Positions 46,804-55,338 of a stretch of DNA of 64,000 nt are shown here, piece by piece. The position numbers were made by a program, and so were the translations under genes. This DNA comes from Thalassospira lucentensis (GTDB taxonomy: Bacteria > Pseudomonadota > Alphaproteobacteria > Rhodospirillales > Thalassospiraceae): NCBI RefSeq assembly GCF_032921865.1, contig NZ_CP136684.1:1895001-1959000 (forward strand). Reading direction: 5' to 3'. Below the pieces are notes generated by a model, which saw only the letters and a program-made list of their open reading frames with translations, made no database searches and had not been told where the DNA came from. Numbering within the stretch: position 1 is the first letter of the stretch; the number at the start of each line of letters is the position of its first letter.

Positions 46804-47754
46804 ATGACGTTAAGGTTTGAACGGATTGTCGCGGGTCTCCTCATGACGATGGTGGTGTTTGCCACGTCGCCGGTCCCGGCACAGGAAGGCATGGGGGCGG
46901 CCCCTGCCACATCTGAAACCTCGTCTGGCGAGACCCTGCCGCCTGTTGATTTCCGTCCGCTTGAAGCGGGTGAGCGCACCAATATGCCGCCGCTGATGGA
47001 ACGCTATGTGCTGGACGAGCTGAAGGCATTGCGGACCGAAATGCAGGGGATGCGTGCCGAATTGCTGCGCGAGGTCGTCAATCGCCAGCTTGAAGCCATC
47101 GACAAGGCGATTTCCTATTCTTCGAACACGGTGACCTATTTCTTCTATTTCGTGGCCGCGGTCGGTGCGCTTCTGACCATGCTGGGCTGGCAGTCGTTGC
47201 GCGAGCTTAAATCAAGTGTGCGCAACCTTGCCGATACGGAATTGCGTCGCCTGTCCGAAGAATTTGAAACACGTCTGAGCGCGCTTGAAGAAGAACTGCG
47301 TCAGAAAAGCATGGTGATCAACGATCATCAGGAAGAAATCGAACGCACCCAGACCATTCATGCCTTCTGGTTGCAGGCCAACAAGGTGACCAATCCGCGT
47401 TCCAAGATCGAGATTTACGACAAGATCCTTGAACTGTCGCCGGGTGACCCGGAAGTCATGGCCTATAAGGCCGATGCCGCCCTTCAGCTTGGTGATCGCG
47501 ACTGGGCGCTTAGCCTGTGCAACCGGCTTCTGGCCGAGGCACCGGATAATGCCAATGGCTATTATCAGCGGGCATGTGCCAATGCCGGGCTGGGGTACAA
47601 GGAAGCCGCCCTTGCCGATCTGCAGCGTGCGGTGGCGCTGTCCGATGCCATGCGCCAACCGGCCTGGACCGAGGTCGAGTTCGAGCCGCTTCGCGATCTG
47701 CCGGAATTCACCGAAATCCTTGGGAATCCCGAGCAATCTCCTCCGGCGGAGTAG
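46804..47754 (+). CDS. Membrane-anchored TPR protein
   Basis: A 316-residue protein. A signal peptide or N-terminal anchor ends near VPAQ. A second hydrophobic segment near residue 110-130 (VTYFFYFVAAVGALLTMLGW) is followed by a long coiled coil (LRELKSSVRNLADTELRRL, EEELRQKSMV). The last ~120 residues carry TPR-like units (PEVMAYKADAALQLGDRDWA, NGYYQRACANAGLGYKEAA). It is likely a scaffold at the inner membrane. No partner gene adjoins it. Confidence 0.8.
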   Translation: MTLRFERIVAGLLMTMVVFATSPVPAQEGMGAAPATSETSSGETLPPVDFRPLEAGERTNMPPLMERYVLDELKALRTEMQGMRAELLREVVNRQLEAIDKAISYSSNTVTYFFYFVAAVGALLTMLGWQSLRELKSSVRNLADTELRRLSEEFETRLSALEEELRQKSMVINDHQEEIERTQTIHAFWLQANKVTNPRSKIEIYDKILELSPGDPEVMAYKADAALQLGDRDWALSLCNRLLAEAPDNANGYYQRACANAGLGYKEAALADLQRAVALSDAMRQPAWTEVEFEPLRDLPEFTEILGNPEQSPPAE

Positions 47755-47861
47755 GAAGCTTTCCATCATCCATCATCTCCCGGAGCTGTGCTCTGGGACT
47801 ATCCCTTGTCGCTTTCCCCTGAGGCTGCCCCTTGGGGCTGCCTGCCTGCGATTTTAAAATT

Positions 47862-47877
47862 GACGAGACGTCTCGTC
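47862..47877. promoter_or_regulatory. TetR operator palindrome
   Basis: GACGAGACGTCTCGTC is a perfect 16-bp palindrome. It overlaps a TTGACG -35-like hexamer at 47860-47865, 38 bases before the tetR start. That suits autorepression. Confidence 0.65.
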
Positions 47878-47915
47878 TCGTTCAAGATTGGTGCTCATCA
47901 GCGGGAAGGGGCACC

Positions 47916-48503
47916 ATGCGGCGTTCAGTGACAAAACATCGGGCGATCCTTGATGCAGCGGGCAGACTTGTTGTTGCGCAAGGTTACCATTCGACCAGCA
48001 TCGATGCGGTTGCCGCCGAAGCGGGCAGCGGCAAACAGACCATCTATCGCTGGTGGCCATCCAAGGCTGATCTGTTTGTCGAGGTCTATGACGATCTGGT
48101 CGATCGAGATGTCCTGACAAAAGCGTTCCATCGTCATGAAGCGTCGCTTGAAGCCAGGTTGACGGCTCTTCTTGAACAGCTTTTCCGTTTTTACGAGACG
48201 ACACCGGCTGGTCGGATTCTGTCAGGCCTGATTGGTGAAGCCGCGCAGAATGAACCGATCCGGAATGCGCTTCGCACCGGACTTGTGATCGGCCGGGCAC
48301 CAATTGTGGTCGATCTGGTGAGCGCATTCATAGCTGCCAATACCGGGCAGGGAGCTGTTTCGGCGGTGGTTGTGAATGAGATGATTGTTGCACTGGTCTG
48401 GAAGCGGCTGGTGATGCACGAAGTGCTGGACAGCGATGCCGCGCACGAGATCGCATGCCTTGCCGTTGCCGCCGGTCGGGATGGAGGGGGCCGTGAAAGG
48501 TGA
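47916..48503 (+). CDS. TetR/AcrR family regulator
   Basis: A 195-residue one-component regulator. The N-terminal HTH reads ILDAAGRLVVAQGYHSTSIDAVAAEAG with KQTIYRWWPSKADLF as recognition helix and its cap. The C-terminal ligand domain contains LTALLEQLFRFYETTPAGRILSGLIGEA, as in the TetR_C_11 group. The ATG at 47916 follows GGAAGGGG. Its only close partner is the overlapping GNAT gene downstream. Confidence 0.92.
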   Translation: MRRSVTKHRAILDAAGRLVVAQGYHSTSIDAVAAEAGSGKQTIYRWWPSKADLFVEVYDDLVDRDVLTKAFHRHEASLEARLTALLEQLFRFYETTPAGRILSGLIGEAAQNEPIRNALRTGLVIGRAPIVVDLVSAFIAANTGQGAVSAVVVNEMIVALVWKRLVMHEVLDSDAAHEIACLAVAAGRDGGGRER

Positions 48504-48984
48504 CATCGTTTTTGACGGTTATCGACCGGGTGTGATCGGCCAGATCATTGATCTGCACATGCAATATTATACGCCGCACTGGAATTTCGGGTTGCAGTTC
48601 GAAGCTGGCCTTGCCCGTGATATGGGCGCGTTTTTTCCCCGGTTTGATGCAACACGTGATTTCTTTGTCTCGGCATATGACAGCACGGGCAATCTTGCCG
48701 GTGCCATCGCGCTTGACGGTATTGATCTTGCGACATCGGGTGCGCATTTGCGGTGGTTCATCACCTCGGATGCCATGCGGGGCCGGGGGCTGGGCCGTGA
48801 GCTTATGAAACAGGCCGACACTTTTTTAAGTGAGAACCGGTATGACAAGGTCTGGCTTACGACCTTTGCCGGACTGGGTGCTGCCCGTAAGCTTTATGAG
48901 GATTTCGGCTTCAGGCTGACTGTGGAGGAGGCGTCCGATCCCTGGTCCGGTACGGTCGGCCTGCAACGGTTCGAACGCGGCTGA
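48493..48984 (+). CDS. GNAT family N-acetyltransferase
   Basis: A 163-residue acetyltransferase. The acetyl-CoA motif A is visible as RWFITSDAMRGRGLGRELM (RGRGLG), followed by LTTFAGLGAARKLYEDFGF, the motif B end. The GTG at 48493 was chosen because GGAGG lies five bases upstream; ATG 48481 is an alternative. The gene overlaps the end of tetR by 11 bases, so the two are co-transcribed and the regulator may control it. MarR-GNAT proteins have a similar C-terminal half. Acceptor unknown. Confidence 0.88.
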   Translation: MKGDIVFDGYRPGVIGQIIDLHMQYYTPHWNFGLQFEAGLARDMGAFFPRFDATRDFFVSAYDSTGNLAGAIALDGIDLATSGAHLRWFITSDAMRGRGLGRELMKQADTFLSENRYDKVWLTTFAGLGAARKLYEDFGFRLTVEEASDPWSGTVGLQRFERG

Positions 48985-48989
48985 TAAAA

Positions 48990-49024
48990 GAAAAACCCCC
49001 GGCAGTCGCACTGCCGGGGGTTTG
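48990..49024. terminator. Bidirectional terminator
   Basis: AAAAACCCCCGGCAG, loop TCGCA, CTGCCGGGGGTTT. It separates the GNAT gene from the converging D-lyxose isomerase. Confidence 0.9.
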
Positions 49025-49045
49025 CATATCCGTTGATTTGTGACC

Positions 49046-49720
49046 TTAACCGGCCAGTTCATTCCACAGCGGATGGATCGGCGCGACATCATTTTCGATT
49101 TCGCTGAACCGGGCGTCGCAGTCAAAGAAGTAGTTGTCGGCAAGGTCATCATTGACCTGCGATACTTCGCCAACGATCACCGGGCCTTTGCCTTCTTCGC
49201 CATAGAAGCGATGCACAAGCGTGCGTGGCAGGGTGACGCTTTGACCGGGTTCGAGAATAACCTTGCCACCGGCCGGAAGGATGTTGAGTTTACCATCGGT
49301 GCGGACATGAACGTCATTGACCATGTCCATTTTGCCGTCTTCGGTCAGGTTGGTCAGTTCGATCACCAGATTGCCGCCGCCGCGTACAATGATGTCTTCC
49401 ATTTTGACCTTGTGGTAATGCCACGGGCATTCCTGATTTTCGCCGACAATCATGATTTTTTCGGCATAGGGGACTTCGCCCGGCTGGCGCAGGATGCCAT
49501 TGCGCAGGCAGAACAGGATCAGGCCGCGACGGGCAAAATCGCCTTCGCCGTAATCGGTTACGTCCCAGCCCATCTGATGGGCACGGCACCATTTTGCAAG
49601 ATCAGGCTCGGCATCCCACTGCGCCGGGGAATAATGCCCCCAGAAGGGCAGCTTGAAGGAAATGGACTCGAACAGTTCCTTGGCATGCGTGATATGAGCA
49701 TTGATATCGGAACGGCGCAT
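49046..49720 (-). CDS. D-lyxose isomerase (cupin family)
   Basis: A 224-residue cupin enzyme of the D-lyxose ketol-isomerase family, which interconverts D-lyxose and D-xylulose (and often D-mannose and D-fructose). The metal ligands lie in CPWHYHKVKMEDII (two His and a Glu) and in LPRTLVHRFYGEEG (the last His). The ATG at 49720 has GAGG seven bases upstream; the open frame runs 75 codons further but looks non-coding. No sugar transporter or kinase adjoins it. Confidence 0.9.
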   Translation of the reverse strand: MRRSDINAHITHAKELFESISFKLPFWGHYSPAQWDAEPDLAKWCRAHQMGWDVTDYGEGDFARRGLILFCLRNGILRQPGEVPYAEKIMIVGENQECPWHYHKVKMEDIIVRGGGNLVIELTNLTEDGKMDMVNDVHVRTDGKLNILPAGGKVILEPGQSVTLPRTLVHRFYGEEGKGPVIVGEVSQVNDDLADNYFFDCDARFSEIENDVAPIHPLWNELAG

Positions 49721-49964
49721 GGACGACCTCGTAAAGCTTTTGCATGTTTGAATGGTTGGCCGCGCGAAGCGCGAGCGTTGCTGGCTTTTAGCATGTTCGG
49801 ATACGGATTGCGACCCAATTTGAATGCATTCAAATGTCCGGTGTCTGATTTCGCAAACCTGCAAAATGGCTGCCCTGATTTTGTCGATTTTGTTCCGTCT
49901 GATAAGCTCTTTGAAGCAAAATTTATGCGTCCAGCGGAACAACAATAATCAAGGAAACACGGGC

Positions 49965-50699
49965 ATGTCTTCTTCTTCGGGATTTGCAAAATTCGTTGCC
50001 GCAATCGTGGTCAGTGCCGGTATTGCCGGTGCCGGCTGGCTGGTCGGCAAGGGGCTGTCGGACATGCGGTCGCTTGACCGGTTCGTGACCGTCAAGGGAT
50101 TGGCAGAACGCGATGTCGTGGCGGATCGCGCCGTCTGGCCGATTACCTATGTTGCGACCGATGATGTTTTGCAAAACGCGCAGGCCAAGATCGAAAGCGA
50201 TACGACCGCACTTCTGGCGTTTCTTGAAACGCATGGCATCACCAAGGACATGACCGAGTTGCAAAGCCTTCAGGTGACGGATCAGCTTGCGCAATCCTAT
50301 CGTTCCGGTCCGATTGAAAGCCGTTATATCGTCAGTCAGACCATTCAGGTCCGGACCGACAATGTCGATGCCGTCGTGGGGGCAACTCAGGATATCGGCA
50401 AGCTGCTTCAGGGCGGGATTGTTCTGGGCGGGCAGGGTTATAACCCCGGCCCGAGTTTCATGTTCACCAAGCTTAATGACATCAAACCGGAAATGATTGC
50501 CGCGGCCACAGCAAATGCCCGTGATGCGGCACAGCAGTTTGCAACCGATTCCGGTGGCCGTCTGGGCGGTATTCGCCGCGCAACGCAGGGATTGTTCCAA
50601 ATCCTTCCGGCCGATGGTGCGCCAAACAGCACGGAAAGCCAGCAGATCAACAAAACCGTGCGTGTTGTCACCACCATGGAATATCTGATCGAGGATTGA
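49965..50699 (+). CDS. SIMPL domain protein (DUF541)
   Basis: A 244-residue protein with a hydrophobic N-terminal anchor (FVAAIVVSAGIAGAGWLVG) and a SIMPL/DUF541 domain (VTVKGLAERDVVADRAVWPI at the start, then LQVTDQLAQSY and IQVRTDNVDAV). It is expected to face the periplasm. SIMPL proteins such as BP26 form channel-like oligomers. The function in this group is unknown. AAGGA lies nine bases before the ATG. Confidence 0.88.
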   Translation: MSSSSGFAKFVAAIVVSAGIAGAGWLVGKGLSDMRSLDRFVTVKGLAERDVVADRAVWPITYVATDDVLQNAQAKIESDTTALLAFLETHGITKDMTELQSLQVTDQLAQSYRSGPIESRYIVSQTIQVRTDNVDAVVGATQDIGKLLQGGIVLGGQGYNPGPSFMFTKLNDIKPEMIAAATANARDAAQQFATDSGGRLGGIRRATQGLFQILPADGAPNSTESQQINKTVRVVTTMEYLIED

Positions 50700-50717
50700 T
50701 CCTATTTGGCCAGGCCT

Positions 50718-50769
50718 GTTGACCGGGCAGGTCGACTTGTCCGGTTGACTTGCCCAGTTGACTTGTCTG
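50718..50769 (+). repeat. Four tandem 13-bp repeats upstream of rluE
   Basis: Units start at 50718, 50731, 50744 and 50757: GTTGACCGGGCAG, GTCGACTTGTCCG, GTTGACTTGCCCA, GTTGACTTGTCTG. Three of the four contain TTGAC, a -35-like core. The array fills most of the space between the SIMPL gene and rluE. Confidence 0.75.
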
Positions 50770-50783
50770 GCAAAAATGGTTCT

Positions 50784-51509
50784 ATGCGGCGCATGGCGCA
50801 GCTGATCCTTTTTAACAAGCCGTATGGCGTTCTGACCCAGTTTACCGACCGTGAAAACGGTCGGGCGACGTTGGCCGATTATATCGATCTTCCCGGTGTC
50901 TATGCCGCCGGGCGGCTGGATCGTGATAGCGAGGGGTTGCTGCTGCTGACCGATAACGGGCCATTGAATGCCCAGATCGCCCATCCGAAATTCAAAAAAC
51001 CGAAAACCTATTGGGTTCAGGTCGAGGGCGCGCCGACCGAGGAAGCCCTTGCCGCCCTTCGTAACGGGGTCGAGTTGAAAGACGGCGTGACCCGCCCGGC
51101 GCGTGCGCGCCTGATGGGGGAGCCCGAAAATCTTTGGCCGCGTGATCCGCCCGTGCGGTTTCGCAAATCCGTACCGACAAGCTGGATCGAACTTAGCATC
51201 ACCGAAGGCCGCAACCGGCAGGTCCGCAGGATGACGGCGGCTGTCGGGTTTCCGACCCTGCGTCTGATCCGCTATGCGATTGGTGACTGGACGCTGGATG
51301 ATCTTGCGCCCGGTGACTGGCAGGCCATCGAGGTCAGTGCACCGGAAGCGGCCCCGATACAGGTCAAGCCCCTGCCCGGGAACATGCAGGCCAACCGTCG
51401 GCCTCGCACCGAGGGTGACGGCAAAAGCACATTCCGGCCCGCACGACCGCAAAAGTCGCGCAACCATAAACAGTCACGCGGCGGCAAGCCGCGCGCACCC
51501 AAAGGATAA
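50784..51509 (+). CDS. rluE: 23S rRNA pseudouridine synthase RluE-like
   Basis: A 241-residue RsuA/RluB/E/F-family pseudouridine synthase without the N-terminal S4 domain, which points to RluE (U2457 of 23S rRNA). The catalytic Asp is in [28 protein letters not shown] is the second conserved motif. A basic C-terminal tail ([17 protein letters not shown]) may bind RNA. ATG 50784 and ATG 50793 are both possible; neither has a strong ribosome site. rlmJ follows after 5 bases. Confidence 0.9.
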   Translation: MRRMAQLILFNKPYGVLTQFTDRENGRATLADYIDLPGVYAAGRLDRDSEGLLLLTDNGPLNAQIAHPKFKKPKTYWVQVEGAPTEEALAALRNGVELKDGVTRPARARLMGEPENLWPRDPPVRFRKSVPTSWIELSITEGRNRQVRRMTAAVGFPTLRLIRYAIGDWTLDDLAPGDWQAIEVSAPEAAPIQVKPLPGNMQANRRPRTEGDGKSTFRPARPQKSRNHKQSRGGKPRAPKG

Positions 51510-51514
51510 AGGCA

Positions 51515-52402
51515 ATGCTCAGCTATCTGCACGGCTTTCACGCGGGCAACTTTGCCGATATTCACAAGCATGCCGCGATGCGGATGATCCTTGATTATCT
51601 GTGCAAAAAGGAAAAACCGTTTTGCGTGATTGATACCCATGCCGGGTCTGGCTGGTACGATCTTGGCAGTGCCCAGTCGGCGAAAACCGGTGAATGGAAA
51701 AACGGCATCGCCGCCGCCCAGCAAAAGGGAAATGCCCCCAAACAGATGCAGCCCTTCCTTGATCAGATCGCGGCATTTGATCCGATTGCCAAGGGGCGCG
51801 ATTACGGGGTGTTTGAAGATGATGACCTTAAGGGGCCGTTTTATCCGGGGTCGCCGTTTATCATGCGCGAATTGCTGCGCGATCATGATGAAATGATCCT
51901 GATGGAATTGCATCCGCGTGAATATGACCTGCTGGAATACAGTGTTGAACGCGATCCGCGTATTCACCTGCACAAGCGCGATGGGTATGAGGGACTGGTG
52001 GGCATGATGCCACCGACTATTCGGCGCGGTCTGGTTCTGATGGATCCCAGTTACGACGTGAAACAGGATTATCAGAAGGCGGCGAGTTCGATCAAACGTG
52101 CCTGGGAACGGTGGGAAAACGGCATTTTCATGCTGTGGTATCCAATCCTTGAGGCCGGATTTGATGCTGAACTGCGTGAAAACTTTGCCCGGATCAAAGC
52201 CAAGGGTGGCGTGCTTTGTGCGGAGCTTTCGACCAATCAGGGCGGGGCAAAGGGACGCATGCGCGGCACGGGACTTATGATCATCAACCCGCCTTATGGA
52301 TTTGATCAGCAGTTTGATGAAATCGGCCAGTGGCTTTGTGATGCGGTCAAATTGCCCGGTCCGGCAACGCACCGAACCCATTGGCTGGTGCCATCGCAAT
52401 AG
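51515..52402 (+). CDS. rlmJ: 23S rRNA (adenine(2030)-N6)-methyltransferase RlmJ
   Basis: A 295-residue rRNA methyltransferase. The N-terminal MLSYLHGFHAGNFADIHKH is nearly diagnostic of RlmJ. SAM-binding IDTHAGSGWYDL and the catalytic LMDPSYD (DPPY-like, with Ser in place of the second Pro) follow. It is coupled to rluE, so two 23S rRNA modification enzymes are encoded together. Confidence 0.94.
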   Translation: MLSYLHGFHAGNFADIHKHAAMRMILDYLCKKEKPFCVIDTHAGSGWYDLGSAQSAKTGEWKNGIAAAQQKGNAPKQMQPFLDQIAAFDPIAKGRDYGVFEDDDLKGPFYPGSPFIMRELLRDHDEMILMELHPREYDLLEYSVERDPRIHLHKRDGYEGLVGMMPPTIRRGLVLMDPSYDVKQDYQKAASSIKRAWERWENGIFMLWYPILEAGFDAELRENFARIKAKGGVLCAELSTNQGGAKGRMRGTGLMIINPPYGFDQQFDEIGQWLCDAVKLPGPATHRTHWLVPSQ

Positions 52403-52434
52403 GCCCGTGGGCGAGACGGCGCAGGATTCAAATT

Positions 52435-52472
52435 AAAAGGCCGCGGACATCGGTGTGTCCGCGGCCTTTCTG
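52435..52472. terminator. Bidirectional terminator
   Basis: AAAAGGCCGCGGACA and TGTCCGCGGCCTTTC arms. It lies between rlmJ and the converging chrR. Confidence 0.92.
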
Positions 52473-52491
52473 CGTTGGGACGCAGTTTGAC

Positions 52492-53196
52492 TTATATGCC
52501 GATGAAGGGCTGCAACAGTTTGGGCAGCAGACGGTTGAACTTCATCGGGGCATCGGTGGCAATCAGACAGATGCATTCCTCGGCGGTGTCGGCAATCGGC
52601 TGATGATCGACATCGTTGCCAAGATCGGCGACGTCACCTGCACGGAACCGGCCGATTTCATCGATATAGGACCCTTTAAGCAACAGGGTCATTTCATGTC
52701 CGTGATGCCCGTGATCAGGGATCGAGACGCCCGGTGCGATTTTCATCAAACGCACGGTGCCTTTGCTTTCGATAGATTTAAGCTGGTAATGCTTCACACC
52801 CGGTGCCAGCGACTTCCACGGAATGTCTTCGAGGGAAAGAACATTATCAGGCAAAAGATCGGCCAACGGGCGCGGGACGGACGGAATGGCAGACCCGGTG
52901 ATGCTTTCCCCGACGGCGACGCGCCGGGTGGACGGCATTTCGCGGAAGACGACATTTTCGTTGGCGGTTTCGCGTTCGATCATGGCCATGACATGGTCAA
53001 GCGCATGGGCATCCATCGACATGACATTTGCCGTTTCCAGCGCCGCACCACCAAGGGCCTCGAATTCCGCGACCTTTTCACGGCATTTCGGGCACAGTGT
53101 CATATGCGTTGCCACGAGCAGTTCCATCGCCTGCGACAGCTTGCCACTGGCGTAATCCATCAATGTCTGGTCTGTCGGGTGGTGTTTGATATTCAT
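52492..53196 (-). CDS. chrR: Anti-sigma factor ChrR (zinc cupin)
   Basis: A 234-residue anti-sigma factor that holds RpoE until singlet oxygen or organic peroxide releases it. The zinc-binding ASD has His31, Cys35 and Cys38 (THMTLCPKC), and a His near residue 6, positions that match Rhodobacter ChrR. The C-terminal cupin has IPDHGHHGHEMTLLLKG and a later DHQP for its metal. Its ATG overlaps the rpoE stop, so the two are translated together. Confidence 0.95.
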   Translation of the reverse strand: MNIKHHPTDQTLMDYASGKLSQAMELLVATHMTLCPKCREKVAEFEALGGAALETANVMSMDAHALDHVMAMIERETANENVVFREMPSTRRVAVGESITGSAIPSVPRPLADLLPDNVLSLEDIPWKSLAPGVKHYQLKSIESKGTVRLMKIAPGVSIPDHGHHGHEMTLLLKGSYIDEIGRFRAGDVADLGNDVDHQPIADTAEECICLIATDAPMKFNRLLPKLLQPFIGI

Positions 53197-53783
53197 GCTA
53201 CACCCTCCAATCCACCACGAAGTTTGGTTAAGGCCAATCGCAACCGCGATTTGACGGTGCCCAGCGGAATATCAAGCTGTTCGGCAATTTCGCTGTGCGA
53301 GAGATCTTCAAAAAACGACAATTCAACAACCACTTTCTGATCGGCGGGCAATTCTTCCATCGCGGATTTGACGAGAACGGCATGTTCATCCCGGTCGACG
53401 ATTTCGTCGGCAAGCGGGCTATCATCAATAACCAGCGTCGGATCGGAATCATCCACCTCGATATGTTTGCGTTGCCGGAAACGATCGATACGAAGGTTTC
53501 GGGCGATTGTAAAAATCCATGTACTGGCGGCGGCCTTTTGCGGATCAAACAGATGCGCCTTGCGCCAGACCTGCATCATGGCTTCCTGTGCGAGTTCTTC
53601 GGCATTTTCGGAATTGCCGCCAAACCGGAACATGTAGGCTTTGACGCGGGGGGCAAAATGGGCAAACAGCTGTGCAAATGCCTCACGGTCCTGCGTCGCC
53701 GCAACCGCAACAATCCAGCTGGCACATCGCTTGGCCTCGGCGGGGTCAGCCGGTCCGGGCCTTGTTCTTGTCGTGCCGCTCAT
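53193..53783 (-). CDS. rpoE: ECF sigma factor RpoE (ChrR-associated)
   Basis: A 196-residue ECF sigma factor. Region 2 includes ENAEELAQEAMMQVWRKAHLF and IFTIARNLRIDRFRQRK. Region 4 includes LSFFEDLSHSEIAEQLDIPLG with KSRLRLALTKL. The ATG at 53783 was chosen over those at 53816 and 53828 because a sigma-E-type promoter at 53834-53863 would start transcription near base 53827, at or inside the longer frames. It is followed by chrR in one operon. Confidence 0.94.
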   Translation of the reverse strand: MSGTTRTRPGPADPAEAKRCASWIVAVAATQDREAFAQLFAHFAPRVKAYMFRFGGNSENAEELAQEAMMQVWRKAHLFDPQKAAASTWIFTIARNLRIDRFRQRKHIEVDDSDPTLVIDDSPLADEIVDRDEHAVLVKSAMEELPADQKVVVELSFFEDLSHSEIAEQLDIPLGTVKSRLRLALTKLRGGLEGVA

Positions 53784-53833
53784 TTTCGTTTCTGGTCCCC
53801 TTCGGGGCCGCGTCATGATGGTGTTCATGGATC

Positions 53834-53863
53834 ATCATACGTCGGCCGGAAAATTTTGGATCA
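53834..53863 (-). promoter_or_regulatory. RpoE-type promoter of rpoE-chrR
   Basis: TGATCC (53858-53863) and TATGAT (53834-53839) lie 18 bases apart on the minus strand. The motif resembles the TGATCC-N18-TA promoters known for Rhodobacter sigma-E, implying autoregulation. Confidence 0.7.
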
Positions 53864-53922
53864 AACGAATTTGTACGTTTTCTGCCAATTACTTACAATT
53901 ATCAGCATTCGTTGTTATGCAG

Positions 53923-53952
53923 TGATCCGCAACTTGCTGTCATGCGTAATCA
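53923..53952 (+). promoter_or_regulatory. RpoE-type promoter of the FAD-DUF1365-Cfa operon
   Basis: TGATCC (53923-53928) and TAATCA (53947-53952) lie 18 bases apart, 43 bases before the FAD oxidoreductase start. Same -35 core and spacing as the promoter of rpoE. Confidence 0.7.
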
Positions 53953-53994
53953 TATGTAGTTCAAACAATAACACTGCAAGCAGGCGCGGCACAT

Positions 53995-55338
53995 ATGACG
54001 CTTCGATCATCGGGGAAACTCAATATAGCTGTTGTTGGTTCGGGTATTTCCGGCCTGTCGGCGGCCTGGTTGCTCAGCCAGTCCCACACTGTCACGCTTT
54101 ATGAAAAGGATGACCGTCCCGGCGGGCATTCCAATACCGTGGATGCGGGGCAAACACCGGTTGATACCGGTTTCATTGTCTATAACACCCGTTGTTACCC
54201 CAATCTTTGCGCCCTGTTTGATCATCTTGGCGTTGCAACAGCTGCGACCGATATGTCCTTTGCCGCGTCGATGGATAGGGGTGGGCTGGAATATGGCGGA
54301 TCTGATCTGGCATCATTGATCGCGCAGAAACGCAATATTTTCCGCCCGCGCTTCTGGCGGATGGTGCGTGATATCCTGCGGTTTTATCGTGAAGCGCCGC
54401 TTGCGCTTGAAACCGGGCAGGCGGAAACGCAGAGCCTTGGTGATTATCTGACGGCCAATCGTTATTCGAAATCCTTTATCAATGATCATCTGTTGCCGAT
54501 GGGGGCCGCGATCTGGTCCACCCCCGTTGATACGATGATGGAGTATCCGTTGGCGGCGTTTGTCCGGTTCTGTCAGAACCATGGGCTTTTGCAGATCAAG
54601 GATCGGCCGCAATGGCGCACCGTTGTTGGCGGATCGCGCCAGTATGTCGGCAAGATCATCAAGGATATTTCCGGTGGCGTGATCCTTGATAGCGCCATTG
54701 CCCAGGTCGGACCGAATGGCAAGGGGGGCGTATTCATCGAAAACCGTTACGGCGAGCGGACGGACTACGATCACGTTGTTCTGGCCTGTCATGGTGATCA
54801 GGCGCTTGCTCTTCAGGCCAATCCGGCGCCCGCGGTGCGCGATCTTTTGTCAGCGTTTCAGTATGAACGCAATCTGGCGATCCTGCATGATGATGACAGC
54901 CTGATGCCCCGGACGCGCAAGGTCTGGTCAAGCTGGAACTACCTTGCCGAGGAGCATGACGGGGAACAGAAAGTCTGTGTGACTTACTGGATGAACCGGT
55001 TGCAGCATCTTGACGAAAGCCAGCCGCTTTTTGTGACCCTGAACCCGGCACGCCCGCCGCGCGAGGGCAGTGTCATTCGATCCTTCCTGTATGACCACCC
55101 GGTTTTTGATGCCGCGGCGATGGATGCCCAGAAACGGCTTTGGTCGATCCAGGGGCAGGATAACATCTGGTATTGCGGCAGTTATTTTGGATATGGCTTC
55201 CACGAAGACGGCATTCAGTCGGGCCTTGCGGTGGCAGAAGCATTGGGCAATGTCCGGCGGCCATGGAACGTTGAAAATGAAAGCGGTCGTATTCATCTGG
55301 GGCCGATCAATATCGCGCAAAAAGAAGCTGCCGAATGA
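53995..55338 (+). CDS. FAD/NAD(P)-binding amine-oxidase-like oxidoreductase (COG2907)
   Basis: A 447-residue flavoprotein, first gene of the plus-strand stress operon. The dinucleotide motif NIAVVGSGISGLSAAWLL and PGGHSNT follow the amine-oxidase plan; FGYGFHEDGIQSG near the C-terminus closes the FAD site. It has no signal peptide. In Rhodobacter the same gene type is next to cfa and DUF1365 in the sigma-E regulon. A role in fatty-acid modification is plausible, by that analogy only. Confidence 0.9.
   Translation: MTLRSSGKLNIAVVGSGISGLSAAWLLSQSHTVTLYEKDDRPGGHSNTVDAGQTPVDTGFIVYNTRCYPNLCALFDHLGVATAATDMSFAASMDRGGLEYGGSDLASLIAQKRNIFRPRFWRMVRDILRFYREAPLALETGQAETQSLGDYLTANRYSKSFINDHLLPMGAAIWSTPVDTMMEYPLAAFVRFCQNHGLLQIKDRPQWRTVVGGSRQYVGKIIKDISGGVILDSAIAQVGPNGKGGVFIENRYGERTDYDHVVLACHGDQALALQANPAPAVRDLLSAFQYERNLAILHDDDSLMPRTRKVWSSWNYLAEEHDGEQKVCVTYWMNRLQHLDESQPLFVTLNPARPPREGSVIRSFLYDHPVFDAAAMDAQKRLWSIQGQDNIWYCGSYFGYGFHEDGIQSGLAVAEALGNVRRPWNVENESGRIHLGPINIAQKEAAE

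Noticed and set aside
49923-51467. A 514-codon ORF antisense to the SIMPL gene and rluE
   Set aside because: It spans two clear genes on the other strand, and its product is basic, repetitive and without domains.
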